64,000 nucleotides of DNA from positions 4,258,847-4,322,846 of the forward strand of contig OZ024894.1 in assembly GCA_964017195.1 (NCBI GenBank), given 5' to 3'. A program made the position numbers and the translations under genes. The notes beneath the pieces were generated by a model. That model was not told the DNA's origin. It ran no database searches and was given only the letters and a program-made list of their open reading frames with translations. Source of the DNA: Siderastrea radians (Eukaryota > Cnidaria > Anthozoa > Scleractinia > Rhizangiidae). Below, piece by piece: positions 1-11,500 of this stretch (within the stretch, counting starts at the first letter, position 1; each line of letters opens with the position of its first letter).

Positions 1-24
1 TCTATTGCCAGTTATTCATCCACT

Positions 25-3000
25 ATGCCACGAAGGGTCTCAAGATGTTTTTTGACGATGTCTATTTTTCTATCATTTGTAATTTTAGTTTCAATTCTTG
101 ATCGCTTCTTTAATAGACTGAGTCATCAAAGCTACATTATGGTCGATAAATCCACAAATGACGCAGGGATGAGTAGTTTGGAATCAGCTGACTTCCTACA
201 GGCCGGCAGCCATGGAATTTCGGTTCGAGATATTAGTAATGATAACTTTACTAAACTACTAAACCAGCATTTTCACCAGTCAAAACATAAGGAGAATACG
301 ACCTCATATGGTAACAATAGATTACACAACATAGAAGATAACACGACTGGGGCGTTGATCAGGAACAACAGTCAACAAAGTTTTGATATTTTCAAACGCA
401 ACTGGTGTCGAATGCAAAGAGCGAGGCTAGAATGGAAAGAAGTCCTCGGTCCGTGTTTAAACTCAACGGTATGGGAAGAACCCAGCAAAGCTCGACTGGG
501 TGTCAATCAAATAACTGATCCCAGCAAGAGTTTTATTTCGCATTGGGACATTCGAAATGCGGGAGAATTTAGCCGTTTTGTCATCCAGACAGTTTTAACC
601 AGCAATGTGCCCAAGACTGTAGGAGGAGACTCGTGGAGAATTCACATCCATGGGCATTCAGCTTTAGCACCATCAGTTCTGGACCACAATAATGGGACTT
701 ACGAGGTTTTGTTTCTCATCATCGAGGATGGTGAATATGAAGCTAAAATATTTCTGGATTATAGTCTTTGTCATGGATTCAAAGACCCACCACCTTACTG
801 GTTTAGAAAAGGTATGTTAGGATTTTAGTGTGTAGTTGCGACACCTACTTAGAAATTATTCTACTACGTTACACGACAGTTGCCAATATAAAATGAAGAA
901 TACAAATTTTTTGCATTCTCTCCCTCAATTACATGTAAAGTTTGTCTTTATTTTACAGCCGCTGTTAGCTAGTATATATTTTAGAAATCAATATTTGGCA
1001 TCAAATTTAAGCATCTTCGCAAATTAAAAGCTCTATTTCGTGATTACAGGGTTTCATTGTCGCGTTTTGTGGAAAGTTATACTGGTCTACTGTATTTCCC
1101 ACTTTCCTTTAAATAGCAGCCGGTATTTACTAGTTTTATTTCAGCAAATGTAAACAGATCAACAGCAGACGAAACATGTCAAGGAATTTCTCAAACCAAA
1201 ATAAGGGAAAATTTGCATTTATTATTTATCATAGTGTTTGAAAAAGGGCAGGTAAAAATATGGCCACATGAGAATTTAAATTCGTACAAGAACTCAGACA
1301 TCGCCAGAAAACAGTTTTTTAACGTCGAATTTAAGTTGTGGCAAATGTAATTCCATTAACATCTATTTTGTCAAATGCGACTCTAATGCGGCTTTTGACT
1401 TAGGCCTGCGTTGTTTTGGGAGAATCCGAAAACAGATTCTTGAATCCAAAAACGGATTTGGCGGTTTTTTTTTCTTTACGAAAATCCAAAAACGGATCAT
1501 GAATCCAATGAATCCACACTCCGAGTGGATTCTTTAGATCAAATCTAAATCCGGATTTTTGAGATTCATGATCTGAGCGTTTTTTTGGGAAAGGATCCGA
1601 AAATTGTACATTTGTCAAGCGGTCTTCCAAGCAAAGTTACTTGTCTCGCCATATTTTCTCTCGATCTTGCGTGATAAAACCTTTGATCGTGGAAAAGAAA
1701 ATTCAGGTGATTACACTCTTTTTTTTTATAAGAACGTCTAATTTTGCGGCTGAGGCTGAACCGTTCTTAGTTTTTTCACGTTTTGAGCCTAAAATGTTCT
1801 TAGAATGTTCTTAAGTTACATGGTATAGAAGTTCAGAAAACTGATATAAACGTGACCAGGAAACCTTAAAACGCCTATTGTGCGCTGTACCATGTCAAAT
1901 TTCTTTGACATACATGCTGTTGTTGTTTTTTACTTCTTAGCAAAATTCACTTTATTACTCTTCCACAGTTGAGAAAGAAAGAAAATATAGCCTGAGTTCT
2001 ACATTAAAAAAAACAAAACAAAGAAAATGTGATTCGATAGAAATTCATGTTGTTACTCATGAGGTATTTTTAGCTCGATGCAAAAACGGATGCAGAGCTG
2101 AACAAAATTACTGCTTTGTCTCTTTAGTCTCAGCTTGGGTACGTTCTTAGTATGTTCTTAAAATATGGGTCAATTTCAGCCTCAACGTTCTTATAAAAAG
2201 GTTCTTATTAAAAAAAAGAGTGTATTCCATTTCGTATATTTGTAAAGTCTTATCCAAAAGTACAGACAGAAGCATAACACGTCAGGATAATTAACAATTT
2301 TCCTGCGAAATCGCGCGGAATATCACCTGATACTTAGCCGACGAGGCCGTAGGCCGAGTTGGCTAAATCAGGGGATATTCCGCAAGATTGAGCAGGATAA
2401 TTGTTTTATTATTCAACAAATTCTCATCGACTACCATTTTCATAACGAGAAAAACTATGGTTCTATGATGAAAACGCTAAAAGCTAGCAACACGTAATAA
2501 AAATCAAAACAGAACTTCAAGAAATAGAAGTTTAATACCGTTCACTTAAGAAAGACCTCTGGATATCTTTGTGAGCTGAAGCAAATACTTGTTGACTTTT
2601 TGGGAGCATTTAATCGTGGAAAGTTTCTTCCAGAGAGTTAAAATTTCCGGAGAACACTGCTAAAACTGCCTCGCTTTTCAAAATGTCCGCCAAACAAGCA
2701 ATGAAAGACATCTGCTGTGCACTTCCAAGTGTGGTCTTTACGTATATCGCAGGATATCTGTCAGGTACGGATGACAGATATTGAGGGCTTCCTTACCATA
2801 TGTGGGCATAGTGACAATTTGTTGAATAATAACATCACTTATGTACCATTTTTATCCCTCAGAGACTGAGTTTGATTATTGGGAACTCAAATAGCGAGTT
2901 CAGTTGAACTACTGCAGATAATGTGCTTGTTTATAAATTATTTGTATTCCATTCTTGTGGAATTCTAGACCAGTACTAGAGAAATATCATTCTGATACAA

Positions 3001-5909
3001 ATATTGCATGCCCTTCAGCCTGTCTTATCATAACAAAATTATCCTTTTTCGAATTTTGCCTTTTTTTTTTGGTGCGAATCCATATGATCTGGGATCACAT
3101 CTCCCAAAAAAACGCACCCTTAAACTTCATATTGTTTGGCTGCCACATTTATAGCCAAAAACCATGCGTGGCAGGAACACGGTAAAATTCAAAACAGTAA
3201 CACCCACGAACACAAATTTGTCTCGTAATGTCCATTTGTTTAATCTATCGAAATTTTACTGCGAGCTGTAGTTTGTATAAATTTTGTTCTTGTTCGCTGG
3301 AAAACATCATCAAGTATAAGTTCCCCTCCCGTAGACCTTTTCAAATTTCCTTATTTACCGCTTAGCTTATCTAATTACGCCAGTCTTTCTTTAGGTAACT
3401 CTCAAGGTAAAAATCAACCGGATGGGGTCTTAAAGGGGGACCGGCCCTACTTGATTGCACCGTTCCGAGACGGAGAGAAAGTGACTTTCCACATCCCACC
3501 ATCAGATAATAATTTGCAATACAGTAAGTAAAACGCTTTGCCGTGTGTCATAACAATAGAGGTCTGCTACCAAGGCTACGGATTGAACATTGTGTTCAAT
3601 ACTGTTGAACACAACTTGGTTGTACGAGGTAGCTAAAATGAAATAGGCCATTTCCGAGCTGTCATGTGCCTCTCTTGGTGTATAGCCTTTCATGTGAAAA
3701 TGAGTTTTATTTGCATGTGAATGAAAACTCATTTTTACATGAAAACCTGTGCACCAAGACTCGCTTTAAAACAGAGGTACAAGACAACTCAGAAATGGCC
3801 CATTCAACATTGGCAAGACAAAAAATGTAAAGTAACGAAATGCAAATCTGCATTGTTTTTCAGGAAATAATAGCTATATTTAGTCTGGTGTTTGTTTGTT
3901 TGTTTTTTGTTCTTTAGTCCCTGTGGTGCCAGGGGCCCCTGCAGTGCCAGGGGCCCCTGCAGTGCCAGGGGCGTTTCTCGCCTGCGCGCGCGAACCTGTT
4001 GCAACTTGTTTACAACTTGTTGCTTTTGCAAAAGAACTTGACCTTAAGAGAAGCTCGTAACTAAACCAAACGCAAGCGTCTCCTACACTAGGTTTTCCAC
4101 GAAACAATTCAATGTGTATCAAGTTTAATTTTTTGTTTCGTTTTAATCACCTAGTTGATGCATTGGTAAAGGAGGTATCATCAAATTCCACAAAACTGCA
4201 GAAGTACACTTGCGAGAACTCTTGTGGCAGTCTTCTCTGGGATGGAATTGGCAGATGGGTCAATGGCCAATGGAAGCCATACATTAAAGGTACAAAAGTC
4301 TTTATTCGAGAGTTGAATGAGTTGTCCTCAGCTCTTATCAATTCACAGCCCTAGTTCTGTGTGGAGCGAGTGCGCGAGCACGTGGGCGTGAAGAACGTTT
4401 TGCGCTCGTTCTCGGTTTTGTAGTGGCGTAATTTATTCGCTCGCGCGATTGAAAAAATAAAGCTCTGTAAACAGAAAATACGGCTCAGGATGACAAAGCC
4501 ACTGCAATCTCAGGTGACTTGGGCTGTTAGGCTGAATGTATATATATATTTTTCTTTTACTGTAAGGCTAAATGAATTTTTCCCTCAAAAAAGAAAATGA
4601 AAATATTTTATACTGATTAGCTAAATTCATCTTTTCATGCTGTCCTCCACAGAGAATAAACAGAAGGATAAAAGAAATAAAGAAGGAATGTTCTTTACTT
4701 TTGGAGATTCGATTTCTAATGCCTTTTACAGTTCCCTTACTTCTGGACCTTATCGTGGTCTGTGCAATACGGCATTTATCGCGTGCCGGCCTGTTTATCA
4801 CTGGGTGTACGATATGGCGGGATACTGGGGCGATGGCGTGACGTCACCGAGGGAACCGCTTCCTGACGATATGGATTATAATCACGAAAGAGTAATAAAT
4901 GACGTCAAGAAGGTAAGAGTGAGGTCTGAACAGCAAAGTCAAAAAAATGACAGGGCGCAATACAAAAAAAAAATAAGTAAAGCACGAGTTAGCCTGTGTC
5001 ATTGAGATTATACGACTTCAACCGACAAATCACTGAAAGACAGAAACCGACAAAATATATCAAAATGCACCAATCATAATTCTTGAAAGTGACCTTTAAT
5101 CCCCTGAACAAAGCTACTTTTTCAGCTGAGATGCCTGCAGATACTTTCACTACCGCGTTTTTTGTACGTCCGGCTTGCGTACGTGAAAAGTTGAGTGCGG
5201 TTCGACATTTTACGTTTACCCAAGCCGTTGATGCATCGTCTCTTGATACGGAGTACAGCCAGTTAAATTACCGTAAGCATGACAGTGCGTGGAGACTCAC
5301 CTTCACTCAAATTGCGCCCATACGGCAGTACGTAATGATATACGCGATAGAAGGTGGATATCCATTGAAGTGTAAATTGAACACGCGTTTTACGTGCGTG
5401 TGAAATGCTTGTTAAATGTTGAACCCCGTTAAACTTACGCTTCTGTTTTCTAGACTTTGTTTCATCCTGAGATGACCGAAAAGAGCGTACTTTTGCTGAA
5501 TATGGGGATCCATTTCGCCGCAGCGGTGAATTTTACAAACTACAAACGAGTCATCGATGAATTAATAAGCCTGGTAAATGACGCCAAAAACAAGCCTAAC
5601 AAGGACTTCAGCAATACTACCAACACTTTCAAAGGAAGATTTATCTGGAAGACCTCAACTGCCCTTAACAGAGAAAGATTTCCCAATCCACATAAAGATG
5701 TTCGCCGATTTCTGACATATCCCCGCGTCAAACTTTATAATGCCTACGCTACTTCCGCCATGTGCCGCGCAGGTATCGACGTCATAGACGTTCATCCAAT
5801 CAGCGACTCGTATCCCGCCGGAACTGTGTCAGGGACAGATCCAGTGCATTACGCTGATCACGTGTTTCGTGATGTCGAGGCATTGCTGTATAACATGTTC
5901 AGCCCCTAA
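25..5909 (+). CDS. NXPE-like protein with C-terminal PC-esterase domain (5 exons)
   Basis: Exons 25-811, 3395-3523, 4155-4289, 4653-4912 and 5454-5909 join in frame at GT-AG sites to 588 residues. A short basic N-terminus and a hydrophobic segment (about residues 11-28) suggest a type II Golgi/ER membrane protein. Residues about 130-262 resemble the neurexophilin/NXPE N-terminal domain (motifs 'NGTYEV', 'CHGFKDPPPYWFRKG'). The C-terminal half is PC-esterase-like: 'FTFGDS' near 365-370 supplies the GDS nucleophile motif, and 'DPVHY' near 566-570 supplies the Asp-x-x-His pair, so the catalytic residues are intact. NXPE/PC-esterase proteins are proposed to modify or deacylate glycans; the substrate cannot be read here. 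The first exon begins only 24 bases into the window, so an upstream start or 5' exon is possible. AATAAA lies at 5971. Family call is strong; exact function is not. Confidence 0.85.
1714..2222. mobile_element. Foldback element (mariner-type MITE candidate)
   Basis: The ends are inverted copies beginning 'CACTCTTTTTTTT' with 'ATAAGAACG' close behind, and the element is flanked by TA on both sides. TA target duplication fits a Tc1/mariner-type non-autonomous element. There is no transposase. 'GTTCTTAG' motifs recur inside. Confidence 0.6.
2288..2410. repeat. Short hairpin repeat in NXPE intron 1
   Basis: The arms 'CAATTTTCCTGCGAAATC' and its near complement around 'GATTGAGCAGGATAATTG' face each other across a GC-rich loop. 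It looks like a decayed foldback element. Confidence 0.5.
2403..2832. repeat. Foldback pair with 'TTATTATTCAACAAATT' ends
   Basis: 'TTATTATTCAACAAATT' at 2406-2422 recurs inverted at about 2814-2830, enclosing 430 bp. This suggests a MITE overlapping the hairpin just before it. No clear target duplication was seen. Confidence 0.45.
3926..3972. repeat. 18-bp tandem repeat in NXPE intron 2
   Basis: The unit 'GTGCCAGGGGCCCCTGCA' occurs about 2.6 times. Each unit is itself palindromic around 'GGGGCCCC'. Confidence 0.75.
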
Positions 5910-7345
5910 CTGAGGGATGGAAAAATTTTTTACGACTAGAGGAATAATAAGAAAATGAAAATTTGAAGTGAATAAATGGAAACTGAAAATTGTAGGTATG
6001 TGTCCGAAACTTTCACCTCTCACATTACAAGTTCAAAAGTTTTTTCTCTTTACCGGGATTTCTCGAGGTTAAATAATTTCAGTAAAACGCGTCCATGCGC
6101 TTGTCGATCTGTCATGTTATGTAACAGAGAGTCTGTGACGTCAGGAACGTGTTACAAATGCAACAACCTACTGAAACTGTTACATAAGTAACAATATCTT
6201 CTGACCAACATACTTATGATTCATTTTGTCCCTTGTAAAAAACAGCATTTTTATCTTGAAAATTTTTGATATGACAGTGATGGGATAAATTGTCAATGAA
6301 AGAATATGTTGTCTGTGGAGCATCCCACCTTCTACTTATCCCTTTCCACACATATTTTACTAAGTCACGCTTGTTTTTTCTGTCACGAAGTCTTTTTTGT
6401 AAATCGTTGGAAATAGTGTAGCAAATCAAAGTTATTCACGTTTGCGTTGGTTTTATTTTACTTCGCTCTCTAGAGTCACGACACTTCCCCAACCAAGTAA
6501 AAGTAGAACAAATGTAAAAGCAGTAACAATCTAATCTTAAAGCAATAGTCTCTTTTAGTGAATAAAAGAACATTGCAGTTATGAGCGCAACTTTTAAGCA
6601 GTTTCTTGCGTTTTCCATCGCTTAATTGACGCCTGTTCAATGTAATTGCTTCGATTTCGAGATCTAATTGGTCCATTAGGTAATTAGTGTTTGTTGTGAA
6701 TGGCTAGGGTCATAACTTTGGTTTTGGTTTTACCACTACCAGTTAATTAAAAAGCGCTCTATTGATTTACAATACTATTAACACAAGAACATTCACAAGA
6801 TAGTATCAGGTATAGTCGAGCTAGGGGAGGGAGAGGCAAAACACGCGAGGATTGCGAAATTTGCCTGAACACGCGCGAAGCAAGACGAAAGGAGAATCCT
6901 TTTTGTCCGTTTCCTTTTTCCGCTCAATGCCCCTAATACCGTGTGCCTTATTTCGCCTAGATCAACGGCTCCCAGAACTTGAAGTGACTGAGCATAGAAA
7001 AGGTTTGTTGTTACAGTCCGATACCAAAGGGGCATGCATTTAGACCGTACTTGGTTCCTTCCCACGTGTACATTAGAGGTGTCTCGTCAGTTCCAAGTTA
7101 TTCTACCCGACCCAGTAGTATTAAAAAGACGGCAAAGTAATTCGCAAATGGAAGGGACACTGGTTTTAGTTGGAAATAGATGAGGGGATGAGGGGGATTG
7201 ATGAATTTAAGGAAAAAGATGTCCTGCGCAGCCGGCTAAAATATAAGGTAGTCTACATGAGCCCTGTGATTTCAAAGAGCCGTGGGATTCCTGTGGCCCA
7301 TACGTGACGTGGCTTGGTAACCAATCGAAAGTGTGGAAAATCAAA
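5910..7345. other. Intergenic between NXPE-like gene and MAT2B
   Basis: It holds the NXPE 3' region, with AATAAA at 5971, and the MAT2B upstream region. No coding potential beyond chance open frames was seen. No TATA box is obvious ahead of MAT2B. Confidence 0.5.
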
Positions 7346-10300
7346 ATGGCGTCAAAACATCGAGTGCTAATTACAGGCGCTTCTGGACTTCTTGGTCGCG
7401 CTATTTTCAAGCAGTTTTCCAATTCTGACAAGTGGGAAGTACTGGGTCTGGCTCATTCTCGGGCCACCGGAGCTCTTAAGAAGGTAAACCTTCTTGATTT
7501 TGAAGAAACGAAGCGAGTCGTGAAGGAGTTTAAACCCCATGTTTTGATCCACTCCGCCGCCGAAAGGAGACCAGACATTGTGGAAAATGACGAAGAAACG
7601 AGTATGAAATTGAATGTAGAGGCAACAAAGGCATTAATATCGACCATCAACGAACTGAACAGTGGTTTAGAAATCCCAGAACATTTCATGCTCTATATCA
7701 GTACCGATTATGTGTTCGATGGTACAAATCCCCCATACAAACCCCTGGACCAGCCCAACCCGTTGAATAAGTATGGCAGAAGCAAGCTGGCAGGGGAACA
7801 AGTCATGAAGATGTATCACGCCGATGGGGGGATACTCCGAGTTCCAATCTTGTATGGGAATGTGGAGTATCTAAAGGAGAGTGCTGTTACAGGTCTGTTT
7901 AATAGGGAAATATATGCATGGTTCAATTCCCGCTGTTACCCCCGGCCCCCCTCCCCCTTAGCCCTTGGGGGGAGGGGGTGAAGTACTAGTAACTTCTTGT
8001 GCAGACAGTCAGGGGTCAGTTCAGAAAATATTGAAGTAGGCAGCTGGTTTTAAGTAGAGTAACCGACTGTATCTAAAAGGGATTTGAAAGAATCTTTCTT
8101 TAATTACTTCAATTTAGGGAAAAAACTAGCCGACTTCTCCGAGCGAAATAGCCGATGCTTTTCGTCGGTGGTTGATGTTTATTGAAATCACTGTCTGTGG
8201 TCACCAGCATGGTGTTGCAGAATGGCGTCAGGTATGTTGAGCCTGGATTCAGTCAATGCTTTCAATAAGCACCATTGACTGGCAAAAAGCATTGGCTATT
8301 TCGCTCAGAGAAGTTGGCTCCTTTTTTCCTAAATTGAAGTAATCAAAGAAAGATTCTTTCAACCCCTTGTTGATACAGTCAGTTTCCCTACTCAAACCAG
8401 CTGCCTACTTCAAACAGACAGTTAGGTAAGAGTAATTACTATAACTGATGCACTACTTTTGGTCCAGCAGCTAGTTTAGTTACCGTGCATTCAGAGTACA
8501 ATGAATAAGAAGACACTTTGACACATGGTACAATGCCTGCCATGCTGGATGGCAAATGGTGCAGTGGAACAAAAAAATGAAGAGATGTTAACCATTCAGA
8601 TGTTAATTGTGTTGTTTTCCAATGTCCCACTGCAGCATTTGTCATCCAGCATAACCGAGTCTTTCTACCATACCATCAAGCCATGCCAAGGGCCCATTGC
8701 ATTCACAGAAGATAAATTTGCATTTTTCAGCTAGATTACCAGCAGTCTCTCTTTCCGCTCAGGGATAGAAGTCTAGGAAGTCAAACAAGTCAGCAAGCAT
8801 GAAATCACCTGTCGCATTAAAACGTGATGCACTTGTCAAGCTGGCTCACTACACTAGCGGCCATGTATGTCACGCTTCAATGCTTGCTTGTTAGTTTCCG
8901 TCTACTATCCCTTAGCAGAAAGAGGGACTGCTTGTAGTAGCCTACATTTCAGCAGCAGGAAAACAGAATCTTAATATTGATGTTCCATAATGAATTTACA
9001 CTATCAATATTTCTTTTACTGACCCACCAAGAGGAAAAGAAATGTGCTGGAACCCTTATTACAGCCACCAGTAACCTTATCATTAACCTTTTAAGCCCCA
9101 GTAGTGATCAGCATCAAATTTCGCCTCATCATATCAGTGCATTATAACACATAAAGGTCATGAGAATTGGGGAAATGATAACCAAAGATGAATTGTCTTG
9201 ATGTCTTAACAAGTTCTTCCAGTTAGTACTCAATGAAATGTACGGAAGCCAGTAAGGAGACTTTGAATAATAGATGCCGGGGCTAAAAGGGTAAGACCAA
9301 AAGTATGTGGCAACAATGGTGAGGTGGCCATTGGCCATAAGTGCAAGTGGGGAAGTTCCACTATATTTCTTTTTCTTCTGGTATGGAGTATAAAATAATG
9401 GTGGCACATCCTGGAGATAAAAATTAACAAAAGGACGGCACATGTCACATAATTAGGCTGTTGGTCGACTTGTATTATTTTAACCTATGGTTGGCTCTGG
9501 CTGTTATAATTGCACTGGAAGTAACTTTATATCCTCACCCTCCGGATCCTTGCCCAAGGGAAATGACACTTTTTTTCCCCAAAGCAATAAATACAAACTC
9601 ACTGTTGTCGTGTGATAGACCATTTTGAGAGGTTTCAATGAGTGTAATTCCTATATCATATTAATACAAAAGTTGTTATGCCTTTTATGGCAATGCATTT
9701 TAAACATAAAATTCAAAAAGTTACTCCAAACTGTAGCTTATTTTGCATCTCTCAATGCAGAGGTTGCCTGAGAAATGTCTCAAACTACAAGTGTATCACT
9801 GACAGAAAAACTACAATTTCATGTTTTAAATTAGTAGATTTTTCCGAGACCATAATTGAGGAAAAATTCCTTAAACTTGGCCAAACATTGACCAAGTTGT
9901 GGCTCTATTTACCCACCATATGGCACTCACGCAGGATACGGTTAACCCTTTAAGCCCCAGCATCACCGTGCAAATTCTGCTAACTGGTCTCTAGACATTT
10001 TGTTGAGGACTACATGTAGTTGGGAGAACTAGATTAATCATCAAGACTCATCTTTGTCGGTAGTCCACTTAATTCTCATGACCTGTATGTGTTATAAGGG
10101 ACTGATTTTAGGAGCAGAAATTTGATGCTGATCACTTTTGGGGCTTAAAGGGTTAAACTCAGTCCTCCTTCATGCCTCCCTGGATCTCCTTCACCACCTC
10201 TTCCCATCGTCGGTGTGCCCGAATGGATCATGTGCATGTGGGTCTTTTGGTTTCTGCACTTGTTTCTTAGACAGGACATCAAATGAGTTTCCTAAGGGTT

Positions 10301-10718
10301 AGGCTAAAAGTGTTTTCTCTTTATCACTCTAGTTCTCTTTGAAGCTCTAAAACAAACTGATAAACCAGCCAAAATGGATGATTACCAGGTCCGTTATCCT
10401 ACTCTGGTAGATGACATTGCCACAGTTTGTCAGTTCATTGCAGAAAAGAGCATTGATCATTTCTCAATGACTGGAATATGGCACTGGAGTGGTAAAGAAG
10501 CCATGTCAAAGTACTTAATGGTTTGTCAAATGGCAGAGATATTTGGATTGCCACATAGTCACCTAACACCAAACCCCAACCCCCCAAGCGGAACACCCAG
10601 GCCCCACAACACCGCTCTTAGCTGCTCGGAACTGGAGTCCATGATGGAAGGTGGCGGTGCCAGCATGTGCACTCCATTTAAGCAGGGAATCAAACAGTGT
10701 TTGCAGCCTTATGCTTAA
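7346..10718 (+). CDS. MAT2B: Methionine adenosyltransferase 2 subunit beta (2 exons)
   Basis: Exons 7346-7892 and 10333-10718 join in frame (ACAG/GTCT donor, CTCTAG acceptor) to 310 residues. MAT2B is the NADP(H)-binding, RmlD-like regulatory subunit that tunes S-adenosylmethionine synthesis by MAT2A in the cytosol. Visible signatures are the Rossmann loop 'GASGLLG' at residues 11-17, 'HSAAERRPD', 'YISTDYVFDGTNPPY', the YxxxK motif 'YGRSK', 'ILRVPILYG' and 'HWSGKEAMSKY'. The join restores 'ESAVT-VLFEAL', matching the family. ATG 7346 is the first in-frame Met and gives the expected spacing to the Rossmann loop. The C-terminus stops at 'QPYA', about a dozen residues short of the human form. 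Two coding exons is low for an animal MAT2B gene (family knowledge). Confidence 0.93.
8030..8420. mobile_element. Foldback MITE in MAT2B intron
   Basis: About 150 bp at 8036-8185 is repeated inverted at about 8262-8415; shared pieces are 'CTTCAATTTAGG', 'TATTTCGCTC' (inverted) and 'AGCTGCCTAC' (inverted). No transposase is present. Confidence 0.7.
9084..9296. mobile_element. MITE with 'ACCCTTTAAGCCCC' ends, copy 1
   Basis: The left end 'TTAACCTTTTAAGCCCC' and right end 'GGGGCTAAAAGGGTAA' are inverted. Internal 'GTGATCAGCATCAAATTTC' is shared, inverted, with the second copy at 9942-10157. Confidence 0.7.
9942..10157. mobile_element. MITE with 'ACCCTTTAAGCCCC' ends, copy 2
   Basis: Inverted ends 'TTAACCCTTTAAGCCCC' and 'GGGGCTTAAAGGGTTAA' enclose about 215 bp. 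The copy is in the opposite orientation to 9084-9296. The TTAA at both edges could be the target duplication. Confidence 0.75.
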
Positions 10719-11500
10719 CTGTACTGACATAAAAACTTTTATTGTTTATTTGCATCAATTTTAAGATGCAATATTAGGTGCAATGAATTATCTTTTGGTG
10801 GAAATAGATCTAAGAAATTAATACAAACCGAAAACTTATTTTACCTTAAATCTTACGTTTCATCACTGGGAAAGCTGACTTTCTTCTGAGAAATAGCTAC
10901 GTCTTATCCTATTATTTTCTTGTAGTCAATGTCCGCCGTATCATGATCCCGGCATGCATGTACATGTGAAATAGTTTTCACTTAGTTGTACTGGGCATTA
11001 AAAATATCAAAATGCCGTGTCCTAATTTTTTAAGGGTAGAATTAAAATGAATAAAAATAAAAGCAGCAGAAAAAAAGGCATTATTAATGGAACAAACGTT
11101 TACAGGGAATGGAATAGACACGTGTTAGCGGAAAAAGCTGGTGGTCATAGCAACCTGGGAGTTCCAACCTAGTTAAAAGATGAGAGCCTTAGAACGAGAT
11201 TGCTTGGGAGCTACTGATGAGAGAACACTGTACCAGCTGAAGGTGGATCGTCAGTGCCCCTGCACTGACCACAAGAGGGTCAAGCTGTGAGAAAGGAAGA
11301 GAGAGCGAACACCCGAAAAGTATATCACGGGCCACTTACTGTACGTACGTTGCTGGGACTTTTAAGAAACGGGCGCTTACTGTAGGAAATATGGTATTTA
11401 TCTGCTTACATTAGAACGTGTCAATAGGAGTAGCTGGCGTCTTTTCGCGGACACAGGAGTGACAATTCGTCTCAGGCTACAGTTAGCGCTAATGATGTCC
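10719..11500. other. Convergent intergenic, MAT2B / CUB receptor A
   Basis: This is the 3' space between two converging genes. An AATAAA-like stretch near 11050 could serve MAT2B. Nothing else was recognised. Confidence 0.4.

Larger units (their letters stand above)
828..3394. other. NXPE intron 1, rich in foldback repeats
   Basis: This is most of the first intron, which runs 812-3394. About 1405-1605 holds degenerate repeats of 'AATCCAAAAACGGAT'. A TA-flanked foldback lies at 1714-2222 and hairpins at 2288-2410 and 2403-2832. No coding exon was recognised. Confidence 0.6.

Noticed and set aside
3880..4122. Minus-strand collagen-like frame with 'APGTAGAPGTAG'
   Set aside because: It is the 18-bp tandem repeat in an intron read in frame; no collagen context and it lies opposite the NXPE gene.
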